A stretch of DNA of 53,621 nt from Streptococcus mitis (GCA_018364455.1 JAGZLW010000011.1:1-53621), one strand, 5' to 3'; shown: positions 9,495 through 17,355, numbered from the stretch's first letter. Notes: a model not told the origin generated them from the letters alone. Translations and numbers: made by a program.

Positions 9495-10064
9495 TTATCC
9501 GTTATACCTCTGCATCGTTTTTTCAAAGTTTTTCTCTTGTAAATAGTAGTTTACAGAATCGTCAACTTTGTCAATAGACTGTAAAACACCAATATAATCA
9601 TCCTTGTCAAACTTACTCAAAACATGGTTAACAACTGATATTCCATTTTTAGGTCTTCCGATTCCAATCTTAACACGATTAAAGGTCTGAGTCCCTATAT
9701 GTTGAATAATAGACTTGATACCATTATGACCACCTGCTGAGCCTTTTGCTCTTAAACGAATTTTCCCAACTTCCATGTCAAGATCATCGTAAATGATTAG
9801 TAAATCTTCAATATCCAAACCATAGTAAGTTAATAAAGCATGGACCGCTTTTCCACTTTCATTCATAAAGGTCGTTGGTTTGACAAGATAAATTTTTTCT
9901 CCATTAAAGAAAAAAGATGCTAGATCAGCTTGAAATATCTTATCGTGTGTAAAAGTTAGATTCTGTTTCTTCGCTAGTTGGTCAATCAACATAAAACCAA
10001 CATTGTGTTTTGTTTCAAAATATTTATCCCCTGGATTTCCCAAGCCTACAAGTAATTTGGTCAT
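9495..10064 (-). CDS. pth: Peptidyl-tRNA hydrolase
   Basis: Cleaves peptidyl-tRNA that drops off ribosomes, recycling tRNA. The 189-residue cytosolic enzyme shows the family motifs GLGNPGDKY near the start, the catalytic His in KHNVGFM (about 20), the FMNESG loop and the GGHNGIKSI motif near 112-120. Length is normal. It leads into mfd with zero spacing and follows ychF after a terminator-like hairpin, so it may have its own start as well as read-through. Confidence 0.97.
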   Translation of the reverse strand: MTKLLVGLGNPGDKYFETKHNVGFMLIDQLAKKQNLTFTHDKIFQADLASFFFNGEKIYLVKPTTFMNESGKAVHALLTYYGLDIEDLLIIYDDLDMEVGKIRLRAKGSAGGHNGIKSIIQHIGTQTFNRVKIGIGRPKNGISVVNHVLSKFDKDDYIGVLQSIDKVDDSVNYYLQEKNFEKTMQRYNG

Positions 10065-10090
10065 TTATTTGTCCTTTCAAAAGCCAAAAG

Positions 10091-10111
10091 GGTTGGAATT
10101 TTTTTCCAACC
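10091..10111 (-). terminator. Terminator between ychF and pth
   Basis: Stem GGTTGGAA/TTCCAACC read on the minus strand, followed by CTTTTGGCTTTT. It lies 25 bases past the ychF stop. The T tract is broken, so some read-through into pth is likely. Confidence 0.7.
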
Positions 10112-10135
10112 TAATTGATACTATTCATTAAATTT

Positions 10136-11251
10136 TTAGACATTAAAGCGGAATTCCATGATATCGCCGTCTTGGACGATATATTCTTTTCCTTCTTCAC
10201 GCAAGCGCCCAGCTTCTTTTACGGCCTTTTCAGATCCGTATTTTACGAGATCCTCATATGACATGGTTACTGCACGAATAAAGCCTTTTTCAAAATCTGA
10301 GTGGATAATACCAGCTGCTTGAGGAGCCTTCATACCACGTTTGAAGGTCCAAGCGCGAACTTCTTTTTCACCAGCTGTAAAATAAGTTCCCAGTCCAAGC
10401 AAGTGGTAAGCTGCACAAGTTAACTTGTCAACGCCTGATTCTGTCAATCCAAGTGCTTCAAGAAATTCTTTCTTGTCTTCATCGTCTAACTCAGAAATTT
10501 CTTCCTCAGCACGCGCAGAAATAACGACTACTTCAGCATTTTCTGTCGCTGCAAATTCACGAATTTGTTTGACATAGTCGATAGAGTCAGGTTCTGAAAC
10601 CACATCCTCATCCACATTCGCTACATAAAGAACTGGTTTAGTTGTCAAAAGGAAGAGACCTTTGACAACTTTTTGTTCTTCATCTGTAAATTCGATGGTG
10701 CGAGCTGATTTTCCATCTTCAAGGACTGGTTTAATCTTTTGAAGAACATTGAATTCTGCTACTGATTCTTTATCTTTTTGCGTACGTGCCATCTTTTCTA
10801 CACGCGCATATCGTTTGTTCACTGATTCTAAGTCAGCAAGAATCAATTCCAGATTAATTGTATCAATATCTGCAAGTGGATCTACAAAGGCGTCTTCACG
10901 TCCTTGCTCGCGCATCACATTTTCATCATCAAAAGCACGAACTACGTGAACAATCGCATCTACTTCACGAATATTGGCCAAGAATTTATTCCCTAGCCCT
11001 TCTCCTTTTGAAGCTCCTTTTACAATCCCTGCAATATCTGTAAATTCAAATGTAGTTGGAACTGTCTTTTTAGGAGTGATCATTTCAGTCAATTTTTGTA
11101 GGCGTTCATCTGGAACCTCAACCATTCCAACGTTTGGATCAATCGTCGCAAATGGATAGTTTGCAGCCTCTGCTCCTGCTTTTGTAATTGCATTAAATAG
11201 TGTTGATTTACCAACGTTTGGCAAACCAACGATACCTGCTGTTAAAGCCAT
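10136..11251 (-). CDS. ychF: Obg-family ATPase/GTPase YchF (OLA1)
   Basis: Universally conserved P-loop NTPase that binds ribosomes and prefers ATP in characterised members; it is linked to oxidative-stress and translation control. The 371-residue protein has the G1 motif GLPNVGKST at about 8-16, the G3 DIAGIVKGA, the variant specificity loop NVDED in place of NKxD, a central coiled coil and a C-terminal TGS domain ending in DGDIMEFRFNV. Length is normal. It sits in the standard dnaN-DUF951-ychF-pth order. Confidence 0.97.
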   Translation of the reverse strand: MALTAGIVGLPNVGKSTLFNAITKAGAEAANYPFATIDPNVGMVEVPDERLQKLTEMITPKKTVPTTFEFTDIAGIVKGASKGEGLGNKFLANIREVDAIVHVVRAFDDENVMREQGREDAFVDPLADIDTINLELILADLESVNKRYARVEKMARTQKDKESVAEFNVLQKIKPVLEDGKSARTIEFTDEEQKVVKGLFLLTTKPVLYVANVDEDVVSEPDSIDYVKQIREFAATENAEVVVISARAEEEISELDDEDKKEFLEALGLTESGVDKLTCAAYHLLGLGTYFTAGEKEVRAWTFKRGMKAPQAAGIIHSDFEKGFIRAVTMSYEDLVKYGSEKAVKEAGRLREEGKEYIVQDGDIMEFRFNV

Positions 11252-11315
11252 ATTTTCTCATTCTCCGTTTTCATTTCAATCCCTAATATTATAACACAAA
11301 AAGGGAAAACTTGCT

Positions 11316-11334
11316 AACCCTCTAACTAAGGGTT
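11316..11334 (-). terminator. Weak terminator-like hairpin after the DUF951 gene
   Basis: AACCCT/AGGGTT stem immediately past the DUF951 stop on the minus strand. It is not followed directly by a T run (AGCAAGTTTTC), so termination is probably incomplete. Confidence 0.45.
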
Positions 11335-11335
11335 C

Positions 11336-11530
11336 TCAGTCAATAATTTTATTCATTTTTCGATCAAAATCATAGCGCCCCATCATGACAACATGGTCAC
11401 AATTACTGCATTTGATTTTGATATCTGCCCCTACACGTGTAATTTCCCAACGATTTGCTTTTTTACCAGTTGACTTGATGGTGCAAGCATGTGGTTTTTT
11501 CATTTCAACAAAATTTCCAACTTGATACAT
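11336..11530 (-). CDS. DUF951 small protein
   Basis: A 64-residue cytosolic protein beginning MYQVGNFVEMKKPHAC. Features typical of DUF951 are the MKKPHAC motif, a basic middle (GKKANRWEITRVGADIKIKC) and a CxxC-like CSNC pair that could bind metal, then GRYDFDRKMNKII. I chose the ATG at 11530 because AAGGAG precedes it at the right distance; the longer upstream frame has no ribosome site. It lies between dnaN and ychF, a conserved Firmicute position. Its role is unknown; the basic charge suggests nucleic-acid or ribosome contact. Confidence 0.92.
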   Translation of the reverse strand: MYQVGNFVEMKKPHACTIKSTGKKANRWEITRVGADIKIKCSNCDHVVMMGRYDFDRKMNKIID

Positions 11531-11563
11531 ACTACTCTCCTTTTCTTTTTCGATTATATCATA

Positions 11564-11591
11564 AAAGAGGCGAGCCAGGCTCAACCTCTTT
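11564..11591 (-). terminator. Terminator after dnaN
   Basis: Stem AAAGAGG-GAGCC / GGCTC-CCTCTTT with small internal asymmetry, followed on the minus strand by TTTTATGATAT. It begins 4 bases beyond the dnaN stop. Confidence 0.75.
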
Positions 11592-11594
11592 CAC

Positions 11595-12731
11595 TTAATT
11601 TGTACGAACTGGTGTAATAAGCTGCATGAAGTCCTCATCAGTGTCTGCTGGCACAAGAGTAAATGGACGAACAGCTGAGATAAAGCTAATGGTCACCTTT
11701 TCGCTATTTAAAGCTTTAAGAGAATCAATCAAGTAAGTTGGATTGAAACTAATGGTCAAATCTTCACCAGTCACCTGATCAGTATCGATTTCTTCGTTTA
11801 CTTTACCAACTTCTGGAGAGTGAACATGGGCGCTAACAACCCCATCTTTTATTTCAAGTTTCACAGTACCATTTTGAGTCGCACTTGATAAAAGACGAGC
11901 ACGTTCCATTGACTGGCGTAAGTTTACCACATCAAAAGTAATAGTAGTGTTAAAGTCTGTTGGAATCAAGCGATCTGTATCAGGATAGTTTCCTTCTAGG
12001 AGACGAGTATAGAAGCTAATATTTTCGCTTCTAAAGAGAATTTGGTTATTGGCAAAGAAAATCTCTACAGTTTCGATATCATCTGTAAATACCGCTGAAA
12101 ATTCGCGTAGAGAACGGCTAGGAATGACAACATCAAAATCATCACTATTTTTTTCGAGAGTCAATTTTTTCTGGCTTAGACGATGAGAGTCTGTTGCAAC
12201 TGTTTTTAGATCTTTATGCTGACTCAATACAAAATGAACACCTGTTAAAATTGGACGACTTTCTTGTGTACTTGCAGCAAAAGCTGTTTCATTGATAATT
12301 TTCTTGAGTAATTTTGTTTCAAGAACCAAAGGAGTGCTTGCTGAAATTTCTTGGATTCGTGGGTACTGTTCGCTATTTTTTCCTTTTAGGGTAATTTCTG
12401 ATTTGCCACTGGTTAAAACAATTTGATTTTGTTCAATTTCTTTAAAATCAAGAGTCACATCAGGTAGACTAGATACCACATTGATGAAGAAAGAAGCTTC
12501 AAGAAGGATCGAACCTAAAGAAGTAATTAATAGACCAGCATCTTCATTTTTTTGAGAAATAAAATTTTCAATTGAAATTTGAACATTTGAACCAATTAAA
12601 GTAACACCTTCATTGGTCACATCAATTTTGACAGTTGATAAAATAGGAATGGCATTTTTAGAACTAATAGCTCTCTTAGTAATATTTAATGCTTGTAGAA
12701 ATAAATTTTTATTAATTGAAAAATGAATCAT
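11595..12731 (-). CDS. dnaN: DNA polymerase III beta sliding clamp
   Basis: Ring-shaped processivity clamp for the replicase and a docking site for many repair proteins. The 378-residue product has three tandem clamp domains and the C-terminal PVRTN end near the hydrophobic peptide-binding pocket. I chose the ATG at 12731 (MIHFSINKN) because AAAGGAG lies just upstream; the longer frame would run through the DnaA-box spacer. dnaN follows dnaA after 158 bases, longer than a pure operon gap, which leaves room for its own promoter and DnaA control. Confidence 0.98.
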   Translation of the reverse strand: MIHFSINKNLFLQALNITKRAISSKNAIPILSTVKIDVTNEGVTLIGSNVQISIENFISQKNEDAGLLITSLGSILLEASFFINVVSSLPDVTLDFKEIEQNQIVLTSGKSEITLKGKNSEQYPRIQEISASTPLVLETKLLKKIINETAFAASTQESRPILTGVHFVLSQHKDLKTVATDSHRLSQKKLTLEKNSDDFDVVIPSRSLREFSAVFTDDIETVEIFFANNQILFRSENISFYTRLLEGNYPDTDRLIPTDFNTTITFDVVNLRQSMERARLLSSATQNGTVKLEIKDGVVSAHVHSPEVGKVNEEIDTDQVTGEDLTISFNPTYLIDSLKALNSEKVTISFISAVRPFTLVPADTDEDFMQLITPVRTN

Positions 12732-12889
12732 GGATTCTCCTTTATTTATTTTTAGTATTAGAAGGATAATAGTAATAATAGAGTCTGTGAAATCTGTGGA
12801 AAATAGACTAAAAGTAAGGCATACCAAGTTTTTTGGCTTGTTTAAAAAATGTGGATAAAAAAGATAAAAAAGCGAAAGTTATCCACAAG
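12732..12889. promoter_or_regulatory. dnaA-dnaN spacer with DnaA boxes (second origin cluster)
   Basis: AT-rich spacer with a perfect TTATCCACA at 12879-12887, a perfect box on the other strand at 12850-12858 (TGTGGATAA), and a one-mismatch box at 12795-12803 (TGTGGAAAA). In Bacillus a similar cluster downstream of dnaA is part of the bipartite origin. Here it may serve replication, dnaN control or both. Confidence 0.85.
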
Positions 12890-14251
12890 TTATTTAATTT
12901 TCTTTTTGATGGATTCAATTTCTAAACGTAAATTATCGTCTTCATCAATCAAAGATTTAATTTTTGCATGGGCATGAATGACTGTTGTATGATCTTTTCC
13001 TCCAAATTCCTTCCCAATTTTTGGAAGACTATTATCTGTTAGTTCTCTAGATAAATACATAGCCACTTGACGGGCTAACACAATATTTTGAAGGCGTCTG
13101 CTTCCCTTCATTTCTTTGACGCTGACACCATAAAAGTTACCGACTTCATTTTGGATTTTATCAATTGGGATGACGAGAATTTGGCTAACATCTTGTTTGC
13201 GAGCTCTAATGGCTTCTGCAGCAATATCAATAGTGATATCCTTGATTTTTTTTACTCTGGCAATTAAAGTGATGTCGTTGATAGCTCCTTCAAGATCTCG
13301 AACATTTGAATCAAATTGCCCAGCTAGGTATTCTAGAGTATCACTTTGGAAATTGTAGCCTAAATGTTCTGTTTTACTTTGTAAAATGGCAATACGTGTT
13401 TCAAAGTCAGGGGGTGTGATAGTTTGTGTCAATCCCCAACTAAAGCGCGTGACAAGCCTCTCCTCGAGCCCTTCCAGATGTTTTGGACTACGATCACTGG
13501 TTAGGACAATCTGTTTTTGCTTGTCATGAAGGGCGTTAAAGGTATTGAAAAATTCTTCCTGAGTTGCAACTTTTTTTCCGCTGAGTGACTGGATATCATC
13601 GATTAACAAAAGATCAAGACTACGATAGGTTTTTTTAAATTTTTCCATTTCCCCAAGTCTTAGGTGATCAAGAAAGTCATTAATAAAGCTTTCAGCAGGT
13701 ATGTATTTGACACGCGCATTTGGAATATTTTTTAGAATTTCATTTCCAATAGCGTTTAATAGGTGAGTCTTACCAAGCCCAGGTCCTCCATAGATAAAAA
13801 GAGGGTTATAGGTCAGAGCCAAATCTTCAGAGACAGCCAAAGCGGCTGATACTGCCCAAACATTTCCATCCCCTTGAATAAAATTATCAAAGGTATACTT
13901 TTCTTTTAACCCAGTATCCGAATAAGGAATAGATGCTAACTTTGGACTATAATCATAAAGAGTTGAATTTTTAGATTCTTCAACTTGTGAGATAGCCGTA
14001 TCTTGAGGTTTGGTGAAAATATAGCGGGGAGTTATCTCAGCATCATAAATTTCAAATCCGGCAACTACAATAATATCTTTTAGTTGTTTTTCCCAGACCA
14101 TTTCCATTTCAGATCGTGGTAAAAATATAGTGGCAACATTTTCCTCTACCTTGATGAGTTCAGCTTGAATAGCATAGAAATCATACATGGATCGAGTCAA
14201 TCTTTCTTGAGCAAATTCTAATATACGATTCCAAAATTGTTTTTCTTTCAA
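12890..14251 (-). CDS. dnaA: Chromosomal replication initiator DnaA
   Basis: AAA+ initiator that binds DnaA boxes, melts the origin and loads the DnaB-type helicase. The 453-residue protein has domain I (about 1-80), a short linker, Walker A GGPGLGKT at 155-162, Walker B LLLIDD at 214-219, and the C-terminal helix-turn-helix with the DnaA signature GGKDHTTVIHAHAKI near 418-433. Length is typical for streptococci. It is flanked on both sides by DnaA boxes, so autoregulation is likely. The sequence upstream of its start has AAAGGAGGAGAAAGG as a strong ribosome site. Confidence 0.99.
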   Translation of the reverse strand: MKEKQFWNRILEFAQERLTRSMYDFYAIQAELIKVEENVATIFLPRSEMEMVWEKQLKDIIVVAGFEIYDAEITPRYIFTKPQDTAISQVEESKNSTLYDYSPKLASIPYSDTGLKEKYTFDNFIQGDGNVWAVSAALAVSEDLALTYNPLFIYGGPGLGKTHLLNAIGNEILKNIPNARVKYIPAESFINDFLDHLRLGEMEKFKKTYRSLDLLLIDDIQSLSGKKVATQEEFFNTFNALHDKQKQIVLTSDRSPKHLEGLEERLVTRFSWGLTQTITPPDFETRIAILQSKTEHLGYNFQSDTLEYLAGQFDSNVRDLEGAINDITLIARVKKIKDITIDIAAEAIRARKQDVSQILVIPIDKIQNEVGNFYGVSVKEMKGSRRLQNIVLARQVAMYLSRELTDNSLPKIGKEFGGKDHTTVIHAHAKIKSLIDEDDNLRLEIESIKKKIK

Positions 14252-14463
14252 TCCTTTCTCCTCCTTTACTATTTAAAAGTTTAATACTAGACCTATTTTA
14301 CCATAGAGAACAAGAATTTTCCACAAGCTGTGAAAAATAATCCACAATGTTACCAAGTTTTATCCACAGATTGGGGATAAAAGCAGAAACTATTGATTTA
14401 TTAAGCTTTTTATTGAAAAAAATAGTGGATAACCTTGTGAGATAAAAAAATAAAAGAACAGCC
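14252..14463. other. oriC: oriC, dnaA-parB intergenic region
   Basis: This 212-base spacer holds a perfect DnaA box TTATCCACA at 14360-14368 and one-mismatch boxes at 14317-14325 (TTTTCCACA), 14338-14346 (TAATCCACA) and 14424-14432 (AGTGGATAA, reverse of TTATCCACT). Between them, about 14385-14425 is very AT-rich and could be the unwinding element. The dnaA promoter must also lie here. Position upstream of dnaA makes this the best oriC candidate in the window. Confidence 0.88.
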
Positions 14464-14478
14464 TTATTTCAGGCTGTT
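14457..14478 (-). terminator. Terminator overlapping the parB stop
   Basis: AACAGCCT/AGGCTGTT 8-bp stem with a 6-base loop, followed on the minus strand by CTTTTATTTTTTT. The stem includes the parB stop codon, insulating oriC from parB transcription. Confidence 0.9.
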
Positions 14479-15222
14479 GATAATTCTACTGTATTCTTCT
14501 TGATTTGAAAAAGAAATAATGATTTTTCCACTATCTTTTTTAGACAGTTTAATCTCTACATCTAATCCGAGTAGTTTTTTTAACTGTTCTTCTTCATTTT
14601 GTATGAAATGATCATTTTTTTGCAGTTTCTTTTGTTTTTTCTCTGTCAGAAGAGCTTCTAACTTCCTTACAGAAATGTCTTCTTCTATAATTCGTTGAAA
14701 GAAATAGTCTTGTTGTTCCTTATTCAACCCAACTAGAGAACGCGCATGAGCTTGTGATAGTTTGCCATTTTCTACTTCTGAGAGGATAGCATCTGGCAAG
14801 GAAAGCAAACGAATGGAGTTGCTGATATATGGACGAGACTTGCCCATTTTATCTGCAATTTCAGCATGGGTAAATCCTTTCTCTACAAGAGATTCATAGG
14901 CGCGTGCTTCTTCTATTGGATTTAAATTTTCTCTTTGCAAATTTTCAATGATGGACTGGACCATCATCTCTTGGTCTGAAAGCTGTTTAATAACAGCTGG
15001 GATAGATGTTAGACCAGCTAAAAGTGAAGCTCGATAGCGTCTCTCTCCTGCAAGGATTTCATAACCAATAACAGGAGATTGACGAACAATAATCGGTTGA
15101 ATGACCCCATTTTCTTTGATAGACTGTGCTAGTTCATGTAGTTTTTCTCCATCAAATTCTTTTCGAGGTTGATAGGGATTTTTTTGTATATCCGTGATAG
15201 AAATCATTTCAAATTTTTCCAT
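14464..15222 (-). CDS. parB: Chromosome partitioning protein ParB (Spo0J)
   Basis: CTPase clamp that loads at parS sites near the origin, spreads along DNA and recruits SMC condensin. The 252-residue protein has the N-terminal ParB box IQKNPYQPRKEFD, the arginine-rich GERRYRAS motif (about 55-62) that binds CTP, the QSIIENLQREN motif, and a helix-turn-helix (FTHAEIADKMGKSRPYISNSIRLL). No parA gene adjoins it, as is usual in streptococci. Either ATG at 15222 or 15207 could be the start, since neither has a strong ribosome site; I kept the longer. Three parS-like sites occur in this window. Confidence 0.96.
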   Translation of the reverse strand: MEKFEMISITDIQKNPYQPRKEFDGEKLHELAQSIKENGVIQPIIVRQSPVIGYEILAGERRYRASLLAGLTSIPAVIKQLSDQEMMVQSIIENLQRENLNPIEEARAYESLVEKGFTHAEIADKMGKSRPYISNSIRLLSLPDAILSEVENGKLSQAHARSLVGLNKEQQDYFFQRIIEEDISVRKLEALLTEKKQKKLQKNDHFIQNEEEQLKKLLGLDVEIKLSKKDSGKIIISFSNQEEYSRIINSLK

Positions 15223-15249
15223 GATTCTACACTAACACATCTTTTCTCT

Positions 15250-15271
15250 TATGTAAAGCTTTCTTTACATA
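15250..15271. other. Perfect hairpin in the htrA-parB gap
   Basis: TATGTAAAG-CTTT-CTTTACATA is a perfect 9-bp inverted repeat. No T run follows it on the minus strand, so it is unlikely to be a strong terminator. It may set relative htrA/parB expression by RNA processing, or be a protein operator. Confidence 0.6.
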
Positions 15272-15279
15272 GATGTCAA

Positions 15280-16461
15280 TTAAGATTCTAAATCGCCTGA
15301 ACTCTTGTCAAGTTTAATAGATGTAGTTTCTTCTTTACCGTTACGATAGTAGGTTATTTTAATAGTGTCTCCGATAGAATGATTGTAAAGAGCACTTTGT
15401 AAGTCTGTTGATGAAGCAATCTCCTTGTCATCTACTTTTGTAATAACATCGTATTTTTCAAGGTGACCATTTGCAGGCATATTGCTTTGTACAGAACGAA
15501 CAACTACACCAGATGTTACACTGCTTGGAATATTCAGTCTTCTAATATCACTTGTATTAATATTTGAGAGATTGACCATTTGGATGCCCAAAGCTGGACG
15601 CGTCACTTTTCCGTTCTTTTCCAACTGTTCAATAATATTGATAGCATCATTTGCAGGGATTGCGAAACCAAGGCCTTCTACAGAGGTTCCTCCATTTGTG
15701 GCAATTTTACTTGAGGTAATTCCGATAACCTGTCCTTGAATATTGATTAGTGGGCCACCAGAGTTACCTGGGTTGATAGCAGTATCAGTTTGGATGGCTT
15801 TTGTAGAAATGGCTTGTCCATCTTCAGATTTTAAGGATACATTTCGATTGAGACTAGATACGATACCTTGAGTGACAGTATTTGCATATTCAGAACCTAA
15901 CGGACTACCAATAGCAATAGCAGTTTCTCCTACGGTTAACTTGCTAGAATCACCAAACTCAGCTACTGTTGTAACTTTTTCTGAAGAGATTTTGACGACA
16001 GCAATATCAGAGAAAGTGTCAGCTCCGACAATTTCTCCAGGTACTTTAGTCCCATCTGACAATCGAATATCTACTTTGCTGGCGCCATTTATAACGTGAT
16101 TGTTGGTGACGATGTAGGCTTCTTTATCATTCTTTTTATAAATAACTCCAGATCCTTCACTAGAGATTTGCTGAGAATCTGTATCAGTATCATCATTGCC
16201 AAATACGCTATTTTGTCTGTTAGCTGAATAAGTAATAACAGAAACAACAGCATCTTTTACTTTGTTAACAGCCTGAGTTGTTGAGTTTTCGTTCTTATAG
16301 GCAGTTTGTGTAATAGTACTATTGTTGTTAGAGTTGCTTACACTACTTTTTTGAGTTAGTTGGTTTATTGAAAAACTACCCAAGGCTCCACTAAAAAAGC
16401 TAATGACGATAACGACTAATAATTGAAACCCTTTTTTGTAAAATGTTTTTAAATGTTTCAT
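15280..16461 (-). CDS. htrA: Surface serine protease HtrA (DegP family)
   Basis: Membrane-anchored chaperone-protease that degrades misfolded exported proteins. In pneumococcus it also limits competence by degrading CSP. The 393-residue protein has a transmembrane anchor near 13-30, a Ser/Asn-rich linker, the trypsin-like domain with catalytic H122, D152 and S234 (in NPGNSGGPL), and one PDZ domain from about 285. The ATG at 16461 is preferred because GGAGGCAAAT precedes it; the in-frame ATG four codons upstream lies inside that ribosome site. The promoter carries a CiaR-type repeat. It is transcribed toward parB and dnaA. Confidence 0.97.
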   Translation of the reverse strand: MKHLKTFYKKGFQLLVVIVISFFSGALGSFSINQLTQKSSVSNSNNNSTITQTAYKNENSTTQAVNKVKDAVVSVITYSANRQNSVFGNDDTDTDSQQISSEGSGVIYKKNDKEAYIVTNNHVINGASKVDIRLSDGTKVPGEIVGADTFSDIAVVKISSEKVTTVAEFGDSSKLTVGETAIAIGSPLGSEYANTVTQGIVSSLNRNVSLKSEDGQAISTKAIQTDTAINPGNSGGPLINIQGQVIGITSSKIATNGGTSVEGLGFAIPANDAINIIEQLEKNGKVTRPALGIQMVNLSNINTSDIRRLNIPSSVTSGVVVRSVQSNMPANGHLEKYDVITKVDDKEIASSTDLQSALYNHSIGDTIKITYYRNGKEETTSIKLDKSSGDLES

Positions 16462-16506
16462 ATTTGCCTCCATATTTTTGAATTACTGAAAGTATAAACT
16501 GACTAG

Positions 16507-16523
16507 CTTAATTATAACTTAAA
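16507..16523 (-). promoter_or_regulatory. CiaR-type direct repeat at the htrA promoter
   Basis: On the minus strand the sequence reads TTTAAG-TTATA-ATTAAG, matching the CiaR direct repeat (NTTAAG-N5-TTTAAG) with one change. A TATAAT -10 hexamer overlaps its spacer. This fits the established control of htrA by the CiaRH system in pneumococcus. Confidence 0.8.
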
Positions 16524-16531
16524 CATAAAAG

Positions 16532-16619
16532 TTTTTCACAGATTGTGGATAACTTCCAAAAATCTGTGGTTTTCTCGGTTAAAATTAACCTTTTATTTTG
16601 TGAATAAGATGTGAAAAAA
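16532..16619. other. DnaA-box cluster between htrA and rlmH
   Basis: A perfect DnaA box on the minus strand at 16544-16552 (TGTGGATAA), a one-mismatch box at 16599-16607 (TGTGAATAA) and weaker two-mismatch matches at 16532-16540, 16565-16573 and 16611-16619. The surrounding DNA is AT-rich. It lies where gene strand switches. It could belong to the origin or regulate htrA/rlmH. Confidence 0.65.
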
Positions 16620-16643
16620 TAGAGAATATGTTAGAATAGAGTC

Positions 16644-17123
16644 ATGAAAATTAAAGTTGTAACAGTTGGGAAACTGAAAGAAAAGTATTTAAAAGATGGT
16701 ATTGCAGAATATTCAAAACGAATTTCTCGATTTGCTAAGCTTGAAATGATTGAGTTAGCAGATGAAAAAACACCAGATAGGGCCAGTGAGTCAGAAAATC
16801 AAAAGATTTTAGAAATAGAAGGTCAGAGAATTTTATCAAAAGTTGGTGACCGTGATTTCGTCATTGTGTTAGCCATTGAGGGGAAAACACTTTCTTCAGA
16901 AGAATTTAGTAAGCAGTTAGAAGAAGCTTCTATAAAAGGATTTTCTACTCTTACCTTTATCATTGGAGGGAGTTTAGGATTATCATCAGCTGTAAAAAAG
17001 AGAGCCAATCTTTCTGTCAGCTTTGGCCGTTTAACCTTGCCCCATCAGTTAATGAGACTAGTTCTTGTTGAACAAATCTATCGCGCTTTTACGATTCAGC
17101 AGGGCTCGCCCTATCATAAATAG
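16644..17123 (+). CDS. rlmH: 23S rRNA pseudouridine-1915 N3-methyltransferase RlmH
   Basis: SPOUT-family enzyme that uses SAM to methylate pseudouridine 1915 in helix 69 of assembled 70S ribosomes. The 159-residue protein begins MKIKVVTVGKLKEKYL and has the C-terminal SAM-binding trefoil knot with FIIGGSLGL and the LPHQLMRLVLVEQIYRAFTI signature. Length is exactly typical. It diverges from htrA and precedes tRNA-Arg and comCDE. It is a core gene often annotated near origins in Firmicutes. Confidence 0.97.
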   Translation: MKIKVVTVGKLKEKYLKDGIAEYSKRISRFAKLEMIELADEKTPDRASESENQKILEIEGQRILSKVGDRDFVIVLAIEGKTLSSEEFSKQLEEASIKGFSTLTFIIGGSLGLSSAVKKRANLSVSFGRLTLPHQLMRLVLVEQIYRAFTIQQGSPYHK

Positions 17124-17127
17124 AAAA

Positions 17128-17156
17128 TTGACTTTTAATTGAATTTTTGGTAGAAT
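17128..17156 (+). promoter_or_regulatory. tRNA-Arg promoter
   Basis: -35 TTGACT (17128-17133), 17-base spacer, -10 TAGAAT (17151-17156) preceded by TGG (extended -10). The tRNA starts 10 bases downstream. Confidence 0.85.
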
Positions 17157-17166
17157 AATTGTATTA

Positions 17167-17240
17167 GGTCTCATAGCTCAGCTGGATAGAGCATTCGCCT
17201 TCTAAGCGAACGGTCGCAGGTTCGAATCCTGCTGGGATCA
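17167..17240 (+). tRNA. tRNA-Arg(TCT)
   Basis: Complete 74-base cloverleaf. Acceptor GGTCTCA pairs with TGGGATC plus discriminator A; the anticodon loop is CTTCTAA (anticodon TCT); the T-arm is GCAGG-TTCGAAT-CCTGC. CCA is not encoded. It lies just upstream of comC, the conserved position in Mitis-group streptococci. Confidence 0.97.
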
Positions 17241-17251
17241 ATATAGTAGCA

Positions 17252-17278
17252 AAGCTGGGAATTTTCCCGGCTTTTTTC
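17252..17278 (+). terminator. Terminator between tRNA-Arg and comC
   Basis: Stem AAGCTGGGA/TCCCGGCTT (one T-G pair) with a 4-base loop, then TTTTTC. It separates the constitutive tRNA promoter from comCDE. Its strength sets how much tRNA transcription leaks into the competence operon. Confidence 0.9.
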
Positions 17279-17288
17279 TTAAAAAAGT

Positions 17289-17355
17289 ACACTTGGGGAG
17301 AAAAAAATGACAGTTGAGAGAATTTTATCTAAAATGAAATTTCATTTTGTATAAT
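17289..17355 (+). promoter_or_regulatory. comCDE promoter with ComE box
   Basis: Direct repeat ACACTTGGG (17289-17297), 12-base spacer, ACAGTTGAG (17310-17318) matches the known ComE-binding repeat. The -10 hexamer TATAAT is at 17350-17355, with no good -35, as expected for a response-regulator-activated promoter. Phosphorylated ComE is expected to drive the comCDE feedback loop from here. Confidence 0.95.

Noticed and set aside
13908..13930. TCCGAATA inside dnaA (13915-13922), resembling a SigX cin box.
   Set aside because: It lies within a coding region with no downstream gene on that strand; chance match.
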